DNA of 64,000 nt from Apostichopus japonicus (taxonomy: Eukaryota; Echinodermata; Holothuroidea; Aspidochirotida; Stichopodidae). This document shows, in pieces, positions 23,641 to 36,310 of the stretch. Made by a program: the position numbers and the translations under genes. The notes beneath the pieces are model-generated. The model did not search any database, was not told where the DNA came from, and saw only the letters and a list, made by a program, of their open reading frames with translations. Where the stretch lies: contig NC_092575.1 of NCBI RefSeq assembly GCF_037975245.1, forward strand, positions 13,992,310-14,056,309. Reading direction: 5' to 3'. Position 1 is the stretch's first letter; every line of letters begins with the position of its first letter.

Positions 23641-25404
23641 AAATCGGCTGGCCTGAAGCATACGAACACGTATAGTAGACCGGGTGTCGTGTGATGAACT
23701 ATGTACTCCTATGGGATTGGAAGAAACTGATAGATATACCTATTTCATTCGACATATTTCGATCTCTTTCACACTATGTGACAGTCTCTTCCCATCAAGA
23801 ACATTAACATGTTACATATCCCAATGACAATGTGGGAAACTGACAGATGCCAATTTTAATTCGACATATTGTGATTTCTTCCAATCAGAACCCCGGAACC
23901 GGAATGAGCCATTGAGAACACGAGAAACTGCTAGACACCCAAATGAATTTGACATATATGTGTCGATTTCTTTCACGTATGACTTACGGCATATCGTAGG
24001 CGCACTATAAAGCGCCCACACATTAACGTACCAAGCGCAATATACCACGATATACAGACTGTATAGTCTAGTGCAAGACTACAGGCATATACCACCAAAT
24101 CTCATGTATTTACATGCACGTGACTTCGTTGGATAAGAAGCGAAACAGGTTTGTGCGTTATAATAATAATAATTACATTAACAAATAAACAATAAATGTT
24201 GTTCAAGAGCACATATCAATTATGCAGAAGGTCCCAGGTGTAATGCTAGCCGGATTAACAAGTTGTAAATCGATGACATCTGCTAACATCTATGTTGTCT
24301 GTTGTTAATGAAACTGAATTTTGATTGTCACAAAGGAATGTAGCTGATCAATTCAGCAATGGCGTGCGGTGGATCTCTGGTTAGAAAAGTGGGACGACAT
24401 ATCTATAAGCAGCGCCCCCCCCCCCCACAAAGGGGTAAAGAAAATCAAGTGAAGGAACCGTTGTCCTAGACTCTGTCCCGTGTTTCTACTCCTATCGTGT
24501 ATATCTGATAGTAATTTATATAGAGATTCCAGGAGGTTCCTTAAGGCTTATGTATTGTTTACAATTTAGTGGTCGCCAGCATTCGATGGACATTGTCACT
24601 ACCATAATAACTGGACCAACTGTGAATATTTTCTGTTCATATATAGGTCGGTACTGCAGGTTTGTCGAGTCCTTTGTGGTAAATAAACATTTTAGTGCTA
24701 GTTACTCAGTCTGTAATCAACACTTCATCCCTTCTGTGCAAACATCCACATTGACCTGGAAAAAGAGACGATGAGGTCAAATTATTGAGATAAATTCTCG
24801 ACGTAAGAATTACTGCAGTATAGAGGTATTCTATTTCTCCATAGAAGCTATTTTGTTAATCATTCACAAGTGGTTATTTTAATGTTAAGTATTAATCCTT
24901 ACTTGAAACAATATTTAACTTGGTTTTGACGTTTACATTTCGAGCAGTTTCGTATTTGAAATAGTGGATGCGTTGTAGTGAATATCACGTTATAAGGAAG
25001 GGGTGAAGGGGGGTGGGACTGTTCATTGTTCGTTAAAGTATCAATATACAAGTAAATATATTTGCCACTTTATCTTATCCCAGGTGTAAATAAACCATGT
25101 ACACATTTTATCTCTACTAGATTACAATGCATGCGCCAACTAATTAGGTTTAAATGTTGATCATTATCTATGTCTCAACATATTTACAACCTCTTTCACT
25201 TTTGCTCCATTAGTAATCTGAAGTATATTTAAGCTCAACTATATTTTAAGTGCCACTATTATAGGTTGTTAAACACTACTTTATAGCTTATCCTATAGGT
25301 AAAATTAAAATTAACTCCGTCCGGTCATTGAAGGCGTAAATATTAATGTTAAACTGGCAATCAAATCATGTTCTGTTAGCATCCTATAACCATAGAGCAC
25401 GCAT

Positions 25405-25580
25405 GGATGACATTCAACATCATTTGTTGTCCTCGACAAGTTGTCATGCGTTGTAAACATGTTATTTAAAGACAAAATGTTACCTTTTCATATTGCATAT
25501 GAGGAATTGACCAAATGGCCTGTGTGTCTTACAATAATTAGTACTGCCATTTTAATTGATGAGCCTCAGATGTTGAATGG
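25405..25580 (+). repeat. Dispersed repeat, TGGATGACATTCAACA family
   Basis: Starts TGGATGACATTCAACATCA. Similar sequence lies at 54065-54240, directly after the Penelope-like fragment. The similarity is diverged but collinear over roughly 170 bp. Confidence 0.55.
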
Positions 25581-26543
25581 AACATTTCTCAAAAATCAAA
25601 AGTGGTGTAGCCTGTATAATCTGGACTCTGGCAGCTTATTCGTTAACAGTTTACAACATATTTTGATTGACTTATCAAGATTGATAATATTATGATAACC
25701 ATAGTTATCAGTATGGTTTGATTGACTCATTAGTATTTATAAAAACAATAGTTAAACATTAACGCATGCGCTGGCTGGATTACTAACTTGAAGTACATGT
25801 AATTGAGATCTGAATGTATAAAACGAATGAAAACCCAAATCAGATCCTGGAAAATGTTTATAAAGTAATTCATGAAAAAGAACTAACATTCCTTTGAATA
25901 TGGTTAGAGAACGATTTAAAGAGTTTTTAATATGGATTCATAATTGTCTATTTCCCACACTGATGGACTGTATTGATGATCCTGGCTATTATTAAGACGA
26001 TAGGGCACGACATGAACATTCAGGACGAACATTATGAAGACGCCTGGATGCGAGATGAACATTTTTGTTTGCGAAGATGACAATGGTCACTATTCAACAC
26101 AACTCTATTAGAGTTCACTTTATCCCATATAAAAGCATAGGAATATATCTCAGTAAGCAAATCAATTTTTTTTAAACGTAACGGCTACCCAGTAATATAA
26201 ATCTGTGCGTATAGCAAAGAGTAACATGACCCCAGTACAGCATTAGAAATAGGAACCACAAAGGAGAGTCCACATTTACCAAAACTCAAACATGTTTTGT
26301 CTACGATGATTTATTTCTTATATTTGGTCCCCTAGATACCTACATATGGCACCCCATGCTTTCTCTGTTGAGGACAGGACCTCATTTAAGTTCCAGTTTG
26401 GTGGTTTTGGGAGAGAATTGAAGTTATGTACTGCACATGGTATAACACATGAGATATATCTAAATCTTCTGATTGAAATATTTTTTAGATTGAAAATAAT
26501 TAGACACTAAGTCACTTCGGTCCAGGGCCCCGAGATTTCCAAC

Positions 26544-26591
26544 GCCACACCTGCCACACCGGCCACATCGGCCACACCGGCCACACCGGCC
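26544..26591 (+). repeat. 9-bp minisatellite
   Basis: Five tandem units of GCCACACCG with single-base variants (GCCACACCT, GCCACATCG). Confidence 0.9.
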
Positions 26592-28314
26592 TAGATGCTA
26601 CACTGATCTAAACAGAATTACCCGTAATCAACGAGTTGTTCTTGCCCAATCCACAGCGGCTTCTCCGCCACCACAGTCTAAAATTTGGTCACCTGATATT
26701 GTTGGTCTAGATTCGCATCTACTATATACAATAATCATGTGATGCACTCATTAAGAACCTAGTAACGCAAATATGAAACGTCTTTTTCTTCAGCCAATCT
26801 TTCAGTTCTGTATTGTTCCAATAGGTACAGGATGAGGGGGGGCGGGGACATTTAAGTCACTTTTATCAGTTAATCACTTAAGTAGTTGATATTTCCAGAG
26901 TGATATGAATGATGGAAGCCTCCAATGACACTTCAAGTTTTACAAAAGAGGTTTATTTACACCACACCCTGTTCTTCAGTGGAAAGCAAACATTGCATTG
27001 CACAGCTGTTATTGATCACAGAGAACAAAACCTATGTGCAACACTGTTAACTAAAAGAGAGAATGGAAATTACTGTGGGTTCACACAGTTCAAAACCAAA
27101 TAAATGATGCCTTTCTGTAACTGGGCAAAGCTCGATTTTGTGATCGTTTTTTCATTGTTGTTGTTTTTTGGATACGAAACATTTGTCAGTATGTAAGATC
27201 TAACACATCAATCAGAGGCTTATACATCACTTTATTGTAATTTCATTGTATTTTCATACTTTTTCGTCCGTCAACTTTGATATAAAACACAACATAGTAA
27301 TAATAATAAAAGTAATCCTTTTTTCTTTCATATTTGTGGCTGATGATTTTAAAATAACATAATATATGATAAAGTGATTTTCTTTTGGAGAGCAGACGAT
27401 CTGATAGTGAACAACCATTGGTTGGACACTACCCCGACTTTCATTGAGAAGAACAACTTCACAATAACTTCGTAAGAAGAATATCTATAGAAATTTGGTT
27501 CTTAGAAAACACCGATTTATGTACATGTACAAAAATATTAAATAAATGTTAGTGTTCTGCATAACTTTCATTATGGATATAGGAGGTAACTATGAAGGTG
27601 AAATAATAGGATATGATGGTTTTAGGACAGGTCCCAATATTGCGCGTCCGTACAGTTGTTGACCTATCGATAGTCATTCAACTAGTGCAGAGTTGACAAC
27701 ATCTGGAAACAAACGTTCAACCTAACACAACCTATACTGATCTATCTTGATATATATTATATAATGCAGGTGCAGTGCACCTGATTTGAAAGGTAGGGAT
27801 GGGGGAGGGAAGGGAATTTTCCCCGACTGATGTTGGTAGGGGCATGAACCTTCATGGACTTATTGTAGGCGGATCAAACATTTTTAGGAAAGAGTGGTGT
27901 GGCTGTGTGGTCGTTGACTGAGACTCCATGTAAAAGGTCTGGAGGTTCTCCAACATACCATAAAAGGGTTAAGAGATCAAACAAAGCATTTCTGAAGCAT
28001 ATTTAGACTGCAACTTAGGTATATACTGTGGTCTGAAGGCAAAGTTGTGCTACTAAATACACTTAAATTTTGAAAAAGTTCCCCGACTATACGTTTTCCC
28101 CCAACTGACGATGGATGTGACGGTGGACTATACGACCGGCTCTTTCCATTGCGCTAGCCAGTGCTGTTTGTGAGGCATCGCTTAGACCAATCATTATTGC
28201 TATTGCTGAGACCCAGGGATTCTATCCCAAGAAAAGCAGTGCGATTGCTACACATGATCCATCGAAGGTTTTGCATCATTTGGCCGCAAAGTTATTCTAA
28301 TTCTAAAGGCGATG

Positions 28315-30084
28315 TTACAGAGTATCATCTATCTTCAATATTGTGCAAATTCTGACATCAACGCTCCCTGACTGAGTGTCATACTTGCCTACTGGATTAC
28401 TCGCCATACAATGCTTTGGACAAAGTGACCCTTTCCATGCTTGTTGATCCTTCTTGGCCACATTTGGCAGTGATCCTTTCAAAGTAGTACATTTTAAATT
28501 GGGAACTCGTTTGATATGCCAAGGAAAAAGTGATTTTGGACAGTCGTGACAAAATCGGATCTTTCGACTAACGTTTCTAGTAGTTGATTCACAGTTTTTC
28601 AATGAAACTAGCCAAGCGTCCTTTCCATCTGGTGCGATTGCAATGCCGAGAAGAATTTGAGCAATCATTTCTGTTGGGTTACTGCATACCCTAATCTTTC
28701 CGTTCATGTCATTGCAGGGTTTATGCCAGTGCATCGACTTCATTATGAATGGTGCTTTTTCAGTTGTGTGCCTCCAAGGTGTTGCCAACTTAAAACCGTT
28801 CAAATTTCTTATACGTTTATCTAGGGTAAAACCATTTGCGCTTTCTGTGTCAGTCTCTTTTCCATTCGGTGTATACAACGAACCTTCGTGAGCTTTGAAT
28901 CCATTCAATGCGTAGAACGTTCCATTCCAAAGTGGTGGAATTGTTTTTTCCAGTATCTCTAACTGGAGATCATTTAACACGACCATCATTACAACATCCG
29001 GTTGAATTTTTTCTGTGAATAAAGTTTCTTGAAAGAATCCAATGGCATCCCCGAAGAAGTCGTTGTTATCACTTACTTTCGTGTCATTGTGACATGTTAT
29101 GTTTATATGTGTGCTATCATTCATGTGCTTCGTACTGGCGCCCTCAATTCTGAAGTCCTGATATATCAACCTTAGATTACCGATTCGAACTTCCTCCATA
29201 CCCCAGCATCTCCAGAGGACTGAATCCTTGAGATTTGTCTTCTCTTTCGTCCTTAGCGCCAAGTCTATTAAAGATAAAAAATATACCCCTCTCGGTAGAT
29301 CTGCCAAGAACAACGATGGTACTTGACACTGATGACAACGAAGCTCTCTCAAGGTCATCAGTCGTAAATATGTCGAAACTACATCTCCTAGGTTGGAGGA
29401 CCCAACCACTCCTCAACGTGCCACGTTCATCTCCAGCAAGGTCTCGCGTTACCCAGTCCCCATCTAACCAAGATGGATCGTGTTGCTGAATGGTTTGACA
29501 AGATGGAAGCCTGTTGGCTTCTTTAACTCTTTCATTGACATCTATGGCTGACCCATTAATAATCAACGTAAATGGGCTCCCAGGAAGTTGTTTCTGGCTT
29601 GAACGTGAAATCTCCTCGACGTACAATTGATAATTACCTGGTATAGTTGGTGTGTAACTAAAATGTACTTCAAAGTGATCTCTTCTAACACTTGAAGGTG
29701 ATATAGCAAAGATGTGTTGTTCCCCGACAGCCAAAATACTAAAGAAATGTTTTGTATGAATTGTTTTGTTTAATGATAAATCTACTTTTATTGTAATTTT
29801 GGCTTCAATTCCAACAGAAGCATGTAGCAGTCCTTCACCAAATACTTCACATTTACTTTCTGTTTTCGTACGAGCAACAATATCTATATTCCTACGTATC
29901 GGTCCGGTATTCGGTGTTGAAATGCACTTGGACAGGTTTCTCGTAAAAGGTACTTTATTAATTGATAAATCAGTTATGTTTGAAACTGTCTTCCTTTGAT
30001 AAACCGGCAAGGGCTTGAATGGTTTCATTCTAAGGGTATCATCCTCTGTGTGTCTGACATCGGTGTTGTAACCGAAGAAATCAC
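28315..30084 (-). pseudogene. NXPE-family-like protein, frameshifted exon
   Basis: A large minus-strand exon after a good acceptor (TTTATCTTTCAACAG, exon from 30084). A filamin-type Ig repeat lies at about 29851-29549 (CEVFGEG to SPFTLIINGS). The start of an NXPE-type domain follows: LPSC, then W-x-x-GDWV, GWVLQPRRC, and VVLGRSTERG at about 29320-29290. The family usually has GDS where this has GRS. The frame then shifts by one base in a run of six A (29276-29281, T on the coding strand) and resumes as LSLIDLALRTKEK, VLWRCWG and NLRLIYQDFR. After that the protein diverges from the NXPE proteins I know, to a TAA at 28315-28317. Upstream exons with a signal peptide were not found. NXPE proteins are secreted or Golgi glycoproteins. 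A one-base sequencing error would make this a normal CDS. Confidence 0.68.
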
Positions 30085-30159
30085 CTGTTGAAAGATAAAC
30101 GGTCACAGGTAACGTATGTAGATAATCAATTGATATTGGTTACTGCGAAGAAGAGGAAA

Positions 30160-30212
30160 TTACTCCGTCCTAATATGATATGTTAATAACATATCATATT
30201 AGGACGGAGTAA
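30160..30212. repeat. Perfect 53-nt palindrome
   Basis: Two exactly complementary 26-base arms around one central A. The arms begin TTACTCCGTCCTAATATGAT. It lies 75 bases upstream of the NXPE-like exon acceptor, in the presumed intron. It may be a minimal inverted-repeat element. Confidence 0.97.
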
Positions 30213-32768
30213 CATAATGTTATTAAAGCTAGTGAAACGTGACTGAAGGCTTAAAGACACCACTTAGAGCATTACATCACCGTTTATTTACAGGATCGAG
30301 TGTTTTCATTCCCATTTAGATCCCTCTATTATGACTGTTATTGAGATGTAGGAGAAAGGCATGTAACACCAATAAAATTTATACCGTGCTCAACAGGCAA
30401 ATCTTCGATGGAAGCAAACGAAAGGGATTCATTGACATGCTCAAACCTTTTCCTCTCAAACTCTAACTTCCTTCATAAAGGCCCATTAGGTGATACTACG
30501 ACTGTGCTACATGAGTAAATTCGGGAGTAAATGTGGTTGCAGTAACCTTCCATCCCAAAAATATAGAAGCTACAGCCGATGTATTTCAAAAATGTACAGC
30601 GCTCAAAAGCGAAGATGTATTGAGAGATGACGTTATTGTACCTAGAACTTATACACTGGAATATCAGAGCTATACAGTTGAGCTGATGACCTTTCAACAT
30701 TGATTATCAATTTAAGCAATGAATAACTATTGATGGCTGTAGCCTCTAGTTACTATGTGTGGATGGGTCAAAACATTGAATGCTTAGGAAATGGACTCTA
30801 AATGATATTTGGCCTTTGACATTCTACTCATCCCATATAAACGTAAGTATCAGAGATCATGGATTAAGGATGATTGGCCAGCGAATGCTAATTTAATTGC
30901 CTTGAAAGAAGCATCTGGATCATGGTTTTCATCTCACACCTTTCCTGCTTTACCATGTCGAATGCAAATTAATCGAAGGAAGAAGAGACTGGACATTGTT
31001 ACACAATGTATGGTCTTTCCACCGCAAGAAATGAGAAAGATGGACTATTCACACAAAAAGTTGTTCCATTTTATCGAAGTGTATCAACGACTTTCAGCAC
31101 ATGATACCTTATCCCACAGGATAGGATATGATTGTGGCCTTACCAAGAGATCCACGATCATGTCGTAGGCTTACTACTACTATCAGTAGTACACGTGTGG
31201 GGTTAGGTTCCTCCACACAACCTTTGGCCTGCAAACTTTAGTTTCACTAGAACCATATATAGCCCAGAGTGCTGTTCACATATATTATGATAAGGCCCTT
31301 TTAAAGTAACATTTTGATAAGATTGACCATGGTGAATAAACGTGTGACTTAAAACTTCACTAACGACTAATGTCAATTAAAATTTGTCGATTTTGTATGG
31401 GAAAAAATGTTAAGCTGGCTTGACTGGAGTTAATCTAGATATACTGTCTAATTCTCTCTTCTTTTCCATCACAAATTTTTCATTAAATTTTTGTGAAGAA
31501 CAGCTGTGTTGTGTGCTGTTATTTTCTCACACTTGAATGACAAAGTCATCTTATCACCATATTCGAGAATGTCCGACGAAATAGGAAATAATTTGAGGGG
31601 TCTAATTGAGAGAGGATTGAAAAACGCAGAAGTTGCAGATTATTTGGAAGTGTCGGAAAGGAAAGTGAAAAGTGATCTATTGAATGATATAAGCGGTGAG
31701 TCATACCCATGATATTCTACTATCATTCTGGTAGCCTATTCCGTCAAACAAAATGCCTATGTGTTCATTCAATTAGTATTATACTATGTTGTTTGATGTT
31801 TGCAACTTACCAAACTGGTTGTTGAATATACACATATAAATTAAAAAGAAGTGGTAAATAGATGCAATATAAATGGGTGTCTACAAACCTAAGATAAGAC
31901 CCATTCGCTATAAGACCCGCTGCACATTAAGAGCCAAAGAACTACAAAACTAAGCCTCAACCGCTAAATTAAGACCCCCCCCCTCACCAACTGCAAAACC
32001 AAGAACTCATCCAAACTAATATCCGCACATGCATGTAAGGTGGATCACTGCCAGACGGATCATGCACTGGGGATGTGGGAATATATATTTTTCGATGACA
32101 CAAATGCAATGATTGATCAGTATCAATATTTAAAACAGCACCAGTTTTAAGAAGAAAACTGGGCGTACTATAACTAAATGATTGTGCTAAGAGAGGTAGA
32201 GCGCATTTTCATCTGAAAATCCAACACAAAACGCTATAAAATGTTTTTAAATATTTTGCATTAACATCAGCCAATCATCCTTGAAATAAACTGTATGACT
32301 TAAGAAGTAGACCAGTGTCGCAACCAGAGCGGCTCGGTCGGAAATTTGCCCCCACCCCCACTATCACCATCGAAGGTGTCAGTTTGACTGCGTCTCTTTC
32401 CCGTAGAGTGTAGTTTATCTCTTTCACGTAGTGTTTAGTTTATCCTAGTGCATGCGGTGCGTTGATAAACTTGATATTCTAACATATATAGTCAAGTAAA
32501 CCTATATAATAATTAAGGTGACCAGCACTGATGTCCCCGAAGATTTTCTAAAAACCTCCATAGTATAACCTTAATATCCTCAAAACGACTGAATATGCAT
32601 AAAACTCTTATTTAAGCATATACTCTGACTGTTAGACCTAAAGCCTATAGCTTATATATTTTTTTATTTATCCTATAACAGCAAAACTCACTCCTGCTCT
32701 TTCGAAATTTAAAAATTACATATTCCCCATATCGTAATTCTCGAAGAGTTGCTTCCATCTTCGACAGT
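30213..32768. other. Mostly unassigned; one unknown ORF
   Basis: A 119-codon plus-strand frame at 30809-31168 has mixed composition but matches no family I know. It could be an exon or chance. A better exon candidate at 31569-31695 is listed separately. At 31890-32010 there are degenerate TAAGACCC-type motifs. Confidence 0.4.
31569..31695 (+). CDS. Candidate first coding exon with helix-turn-helix-like segment
   Basis: From an ATG at 31569 the frame encodes 42 codons beginning MSDEIGNNLRGLIERGLKNA and then EVADYLEVSERKVKSD. It ends at a strong donor (GCG/GTGAGT). The order LIERGLKNAEVADYLEVSERKVK resembles the helix-turn-helix of transposases and resolvases, where a turn separates two helices and SERTVR-like residues begin the recognition helix. 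No following exon was identified. It could be the start of a transposase-derived gene, or chance. Confidence 0.35.
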
Positions 32769-33142
32769 CAAGGGCGTAGGAACCGGGGGGCTGGGGGGCG
32801 CCAGCCCCCAGTGAAAAATGTGGAGGGGCGGAAGTATCATTCCGCCCCCCCCCCCCCGCTCCGCAAGTCAGAAAACCCCTTTTTCATTTCCAAATGAGAA
32901 AAAAATCTCATTTGGAGCACCAAATTGCATCTAAGGCCAGGTGAAAATACAAAATTAAGTTTACAAAATGGAGTGGGTGTTGAAGTGTGCTATATTGCAC
33001 CAAATTGTATCTGAGGCCACCTGGAAATGCAAAAAATTCCAAAGGGGAGGGGGACACCCCCTCCCCTTAGACCCCTCCCCCAGGCCGGCCATCAGTCTTC
33101 AGCCCCCCCCCCCCCACTCAAAAGTACCTTCCTACGCCACTG
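32769..33142 (+). mobile_element. Non-autonomous hAT-type element, family 1
   Basis: 374 bp with termini CAAGGGCGTAGG and CCTACGCCACTG, flanked by a perfect 8-bp duplication TCGACAGT. It is closely similar to 3424-3803 and 59128-59499 over its whole length. Confidence 0.95.
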
Positions 33143-33239
33143 TCGACAGTTGTGTATTTTATTCCCATTCCGTGTTGACTATTCAAACGATGATTCGGTG
33201 GGCTTGAAACAATAACTCGCGCTAGCTCAAATCAAAGCC

Positions 33240-33720
33240 GTATACTGAGACAGCTCTTGCCGAGAAAGTAGAAGCGCGCCATCGTTGCATGATATTACGT
33301 TGTCACATGAATTTATGCCGTTGGATTAAAAGTTGTTGTTTGAAAAGCTGCCATCGTAGCGATCTACTACGTCGATGTATATCTTTATTACGTTAAGTGA
33401 AATAGCGCCGTCATCCTTCTGTTCTCAGCATGTTATCAGTGCAGTTTACGTAGGCTTCACGCGTGTTTATGTTGTTATCATATGCGGTTTACCCGTCAAT
33501 AAAATAATTAACGATGACATTACAGCAAAAAATGACGTTGTCATACTGATATATGATGTTTATGTATATTTTTGCGTCGTTGTTATACTTACGTAGCTGC
33601 TGTATACATTTATGTTGTTATTGCACTTAAGTATAACATCATTACATCAAATCACGTCGTCATCATTTGAATTTATATAGTCATCAATGTAATAAACGTT
33701 GTTGTTGTTTGATTTTTCCC
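33240..33720. repeat. Degenerate tandem repeat, ACGTTGTTAT-type units
   Basis: Loosely repeated blocks of TTATGTTGTTAT, ACGTAG and GACGTTGTCAT-like sequence recur at irregular spacing of about 55-65 bases. The 73-codon frame inside is an artefact of the repeat. Unit borders are uncertain. Confidence 0.4.
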
Positions 33721-34485
33721 TTTTTTGCGTTCCATAGAGTTCGACCACAGAAGTAACTTATGCTGTCGTATCCATCAAAAATATGGTATTCTACCACAGA
33801 AATGGTTATATATGAGCCAATATCGTTAGACAAATGTTTTGGTAGTAATGTTTCTGTAGTTTAAAAGGGGAGAGGGCGGCTCAGGTTTCTGTTTTATTAG
33901 AGAGGTAGAGACAAGCCAAGAGAGGAAACTATAGACACGGTAGATGGGGAAGTGGGCTAAGCCGCCAGGGAGGCATATGTAGTGGGGGGTTCAGCTAGGG
34001 AAAGGTTAATAACGTCTGTGGTTGGCTATGTTGGTACATACACGTGCAAACAAGTTGCTTGTAAAGTTTACTACTTTACTGAATTATCATGTTCCCACAC
34101 AGCCAAGTTTACATTCAGCACTGAAATGTATGGTTGGAATACTGGTAAATAACATTACCTCTTACGCCAAACTGAAAACATGTGAAACATTACTTCCAAA
34201 ACAAGCCTTGGAACTCGGCCGTAACGTAAGACCAGGCGTTATATCAATAAACACATAATTGTGAACAATTGTTCGGTCGGTGTCCGCCCATTGCGCCACC
34301 AATTGAAATTTGCCATGTCAACAACAACAAAAAGTGGGTAGGTAGACACACAACCCTTTGACTTCTACTGACTATAATCGACTTGCGTCTACCTGCAAAA
34401 TTCTACTGATATGACGCTCAAATAAGTTCTGGGAATGATGAAAACTGAACACCAGACTTCTTGCGGTAGGCCCGTGGACCGCACG

Positions 34486-34752
34486 CAGGCGCGTAGCCAG
34501 GAATTTGCCAAGGGAGGGGCGAACCTGTAGGCAAATCAAACTATCAGACCCATTCTGCATTGAAAACTATCGTAGCGTAGCGCCACCATAGGTTGGCGCT
34601 ACAAGAAAATTTTGGCACTTCCCAGGCCTTGTAAGTTGCATCTAAGTTTGAAATTACTATAGTGATATCATAAAATCATACCAACAAAATATATATATAT
34701 ATTCTCAAGGGGGTCGGTTGCCCCCTCCCCCCCCCCCTTGGCTACGCGCCTG
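34486..34752 (+). mobile_element. Non-autonomous hAT-type element, family 3
   Basis: 267 bp beginning CAGGCGCGTAGCCAGG and ending CTTGGCTACGCGCCTG, with a perfect 8-bp duplication ACCGCACG. It carries a shortened shared core (about 34568-34640) and a short TA run. Confidence 0.95.
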
Positions 34753-35792
34753 ACCGCACGACCGCTTCGCGAGAGGACTAACTTGCATAACCCTCACCCT
34801 GTGGATTTATTACTTCCATGCCGCCTAATAAAACGTCTTTGGGTGAGACTATGTTATCAATGTTTGAAAAAAAAAGCATCCTTCACCAAACGATTCCCTT
34901 TTCTTGAAGAAAGTCATAAATTTCCAACAGCGTTGAAAGACTTTAAACTGCTGATTTAGAGATTTATAAACCTTAACAATATTTTCACTTTTAGTTTGAA
35001 ACGAATTTGTGTGATTGAATTCGAATCATTATATATTTAACACCGAAATATTGCCCACTAATAAATTCTTAACTTATTTCTATATCTAAGTATTTGTTTT
35101 TATAGTTTTAATCTATTCAATCACTCTATATTTATTTAACAAAATACTTTCTGACATCAGCCAAATTATTGATAGATAATTACACACACAGGATTGACCA
35201 TGAAGGGTTAGTATCCTAACTTTGGTCCGATTGTTTCCTTTGGTCAGTATATATGTCAGATCAGGGAGTTGTTATGGAACAACTCCCTGGTCTGACCATG
35301 GAGGTAAACTACCTCCATGGTCAGACTGGTGAGAGTGAAATCTGTACCTTCCGGGATGATCTAAATATCAAGGTAAAAGACATTTTGTCTTTGTCTTATT
35401 AAATTATCTCCCTCGTAAAATATCTCTGCCGTTTACGAGTGACGCAAGTAAAATCAAAGTTTTTTTAATTTTTTAGTTGCTTATATTTGCATAACCGGGA
35501 ATATGAGGTTCTGATATTTTTCAATATTATTTTCACTCTGTGAGTAAGTCTATTCACAGTACTGGTGCAATGTACTTAACAAACTGCAGCGCCGGGATTG
35601 GTCAGGGGAATGTTAGAAAAACACAACTGAAACATTCATGGTTGGGAGCCCATATGTCATTGATGCACTAACCATTTCGTTAACCGAAACTATATATTAT
35701 AAAAGAGACTAGATGTAATGTTTTAAATGAGGTTATTATATATGGAAGAAGCGAGCAGACAGTCATTTAGGCCTCCATTGATTGTATGGGAC
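34753..35792. other. No gene recognised; double hairpin at 35262-35326
   Basis: Unassigned AT-rich sequence. The only structure found is a pair of adjacent hairpins, listed separately. Confidence 0.5.
35262..35326. repeat. Two adjacent perfect hairpins
   Basis: Hairpin 1 pairs 35262-35273 (CAGGGAGTTGTT) with 35278-35289 around a 4-base loop. Hairpin 2 pairs 35290-35306 (GTCTGACCATGGAGGTA) with 35310-35326 around AAC. Both stems are perfect and abut without a spacer. Confidence 0.95.
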
Positions 35793-36310
35793 CATGGGCG
35801 TAGATCCTGGTGGGGACAGAGGGACGCGTCCCCACCAACTTTTTCAGCGGTGGGGACATGATATACCGTGTCCCCACCAATTTTTCTTCACCAAACGCTG
35901 CATTTCAAATTTCCCCTGTACTGAACTTTGGCGCAGTTTGATCCAGCATTGTGCATATGACATTCAGACGTTCTCATTTTATTATATTTATCCACATTTG
36001 TTAAATATAGGACCGAAATCGCATTTGCGGCAGTCTATAATTGTTTTCAGAGAGAGGACCCCAGACTCATTGTATACACAAGTCTACTCAGGATTATTTG
36101 TCCCCTGGTTTTTTTTTTCTGCAGACGCCCATATATTTCCCCAAACCAAATTTCTAAGCCATGAGATCTAAAACTTAAGGAGGTTTGGGAGCATCATAGG
36201 GTCTGGGAAGTGTTATATCCGGCGTTCTGGGAGATATATTTGCCCAAAAAAATTCTTGTACGCTACCCATGGTCGCGCTCCGCTTAGGTAGTATCAGAGA
36301 ACAGACACGC
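35793..36310 (+). mobile_element. Truncated hAT-type element
   Basis: Begins CATGGGCGTAGATCCTGG and contains several TGGGGAC/GTCCCCACC inverted motifs. It then carries the shared hAT core in reverse orientation (about 36195-36292). No matching right terminus was found, so the end is approximate. Confidence 0.6.

Larger units (their letters stand above)
15105..24097 (+). repeat. Tandem segmental duplication, unit B
   Basis: Second copy of unit A. It has private insertions: a 650-bp hAT element (15635-16284), a deleted family-1 element inside its SINE (21440-21649) and a foldback element (23352-23640). Relative to unit A it lacks part of the LINE zinc-finger region near 17330. Outside the receptor gene and the repeats listed, the stretches 16285-19226, 20492-21312 and 21771-23351 hold no gene I can support. 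Small frames that match between units carry frameshifts relative to each other, which argues against coding. Confidence 0.95.
24098..28314. other. No gene recognised over 4.2 kb
   Basis: AT-rich sequence past the end of unit B. It holds a C run at 24415-24427, a dispersed repeat at 25405-25580 and a 9-bp minisatellite at 26544-26591. Open frames at 25441-25695 and 26909-27103 match no family I recognise, and the first overlaps the dispersed repeat. Confidence 0.5.
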
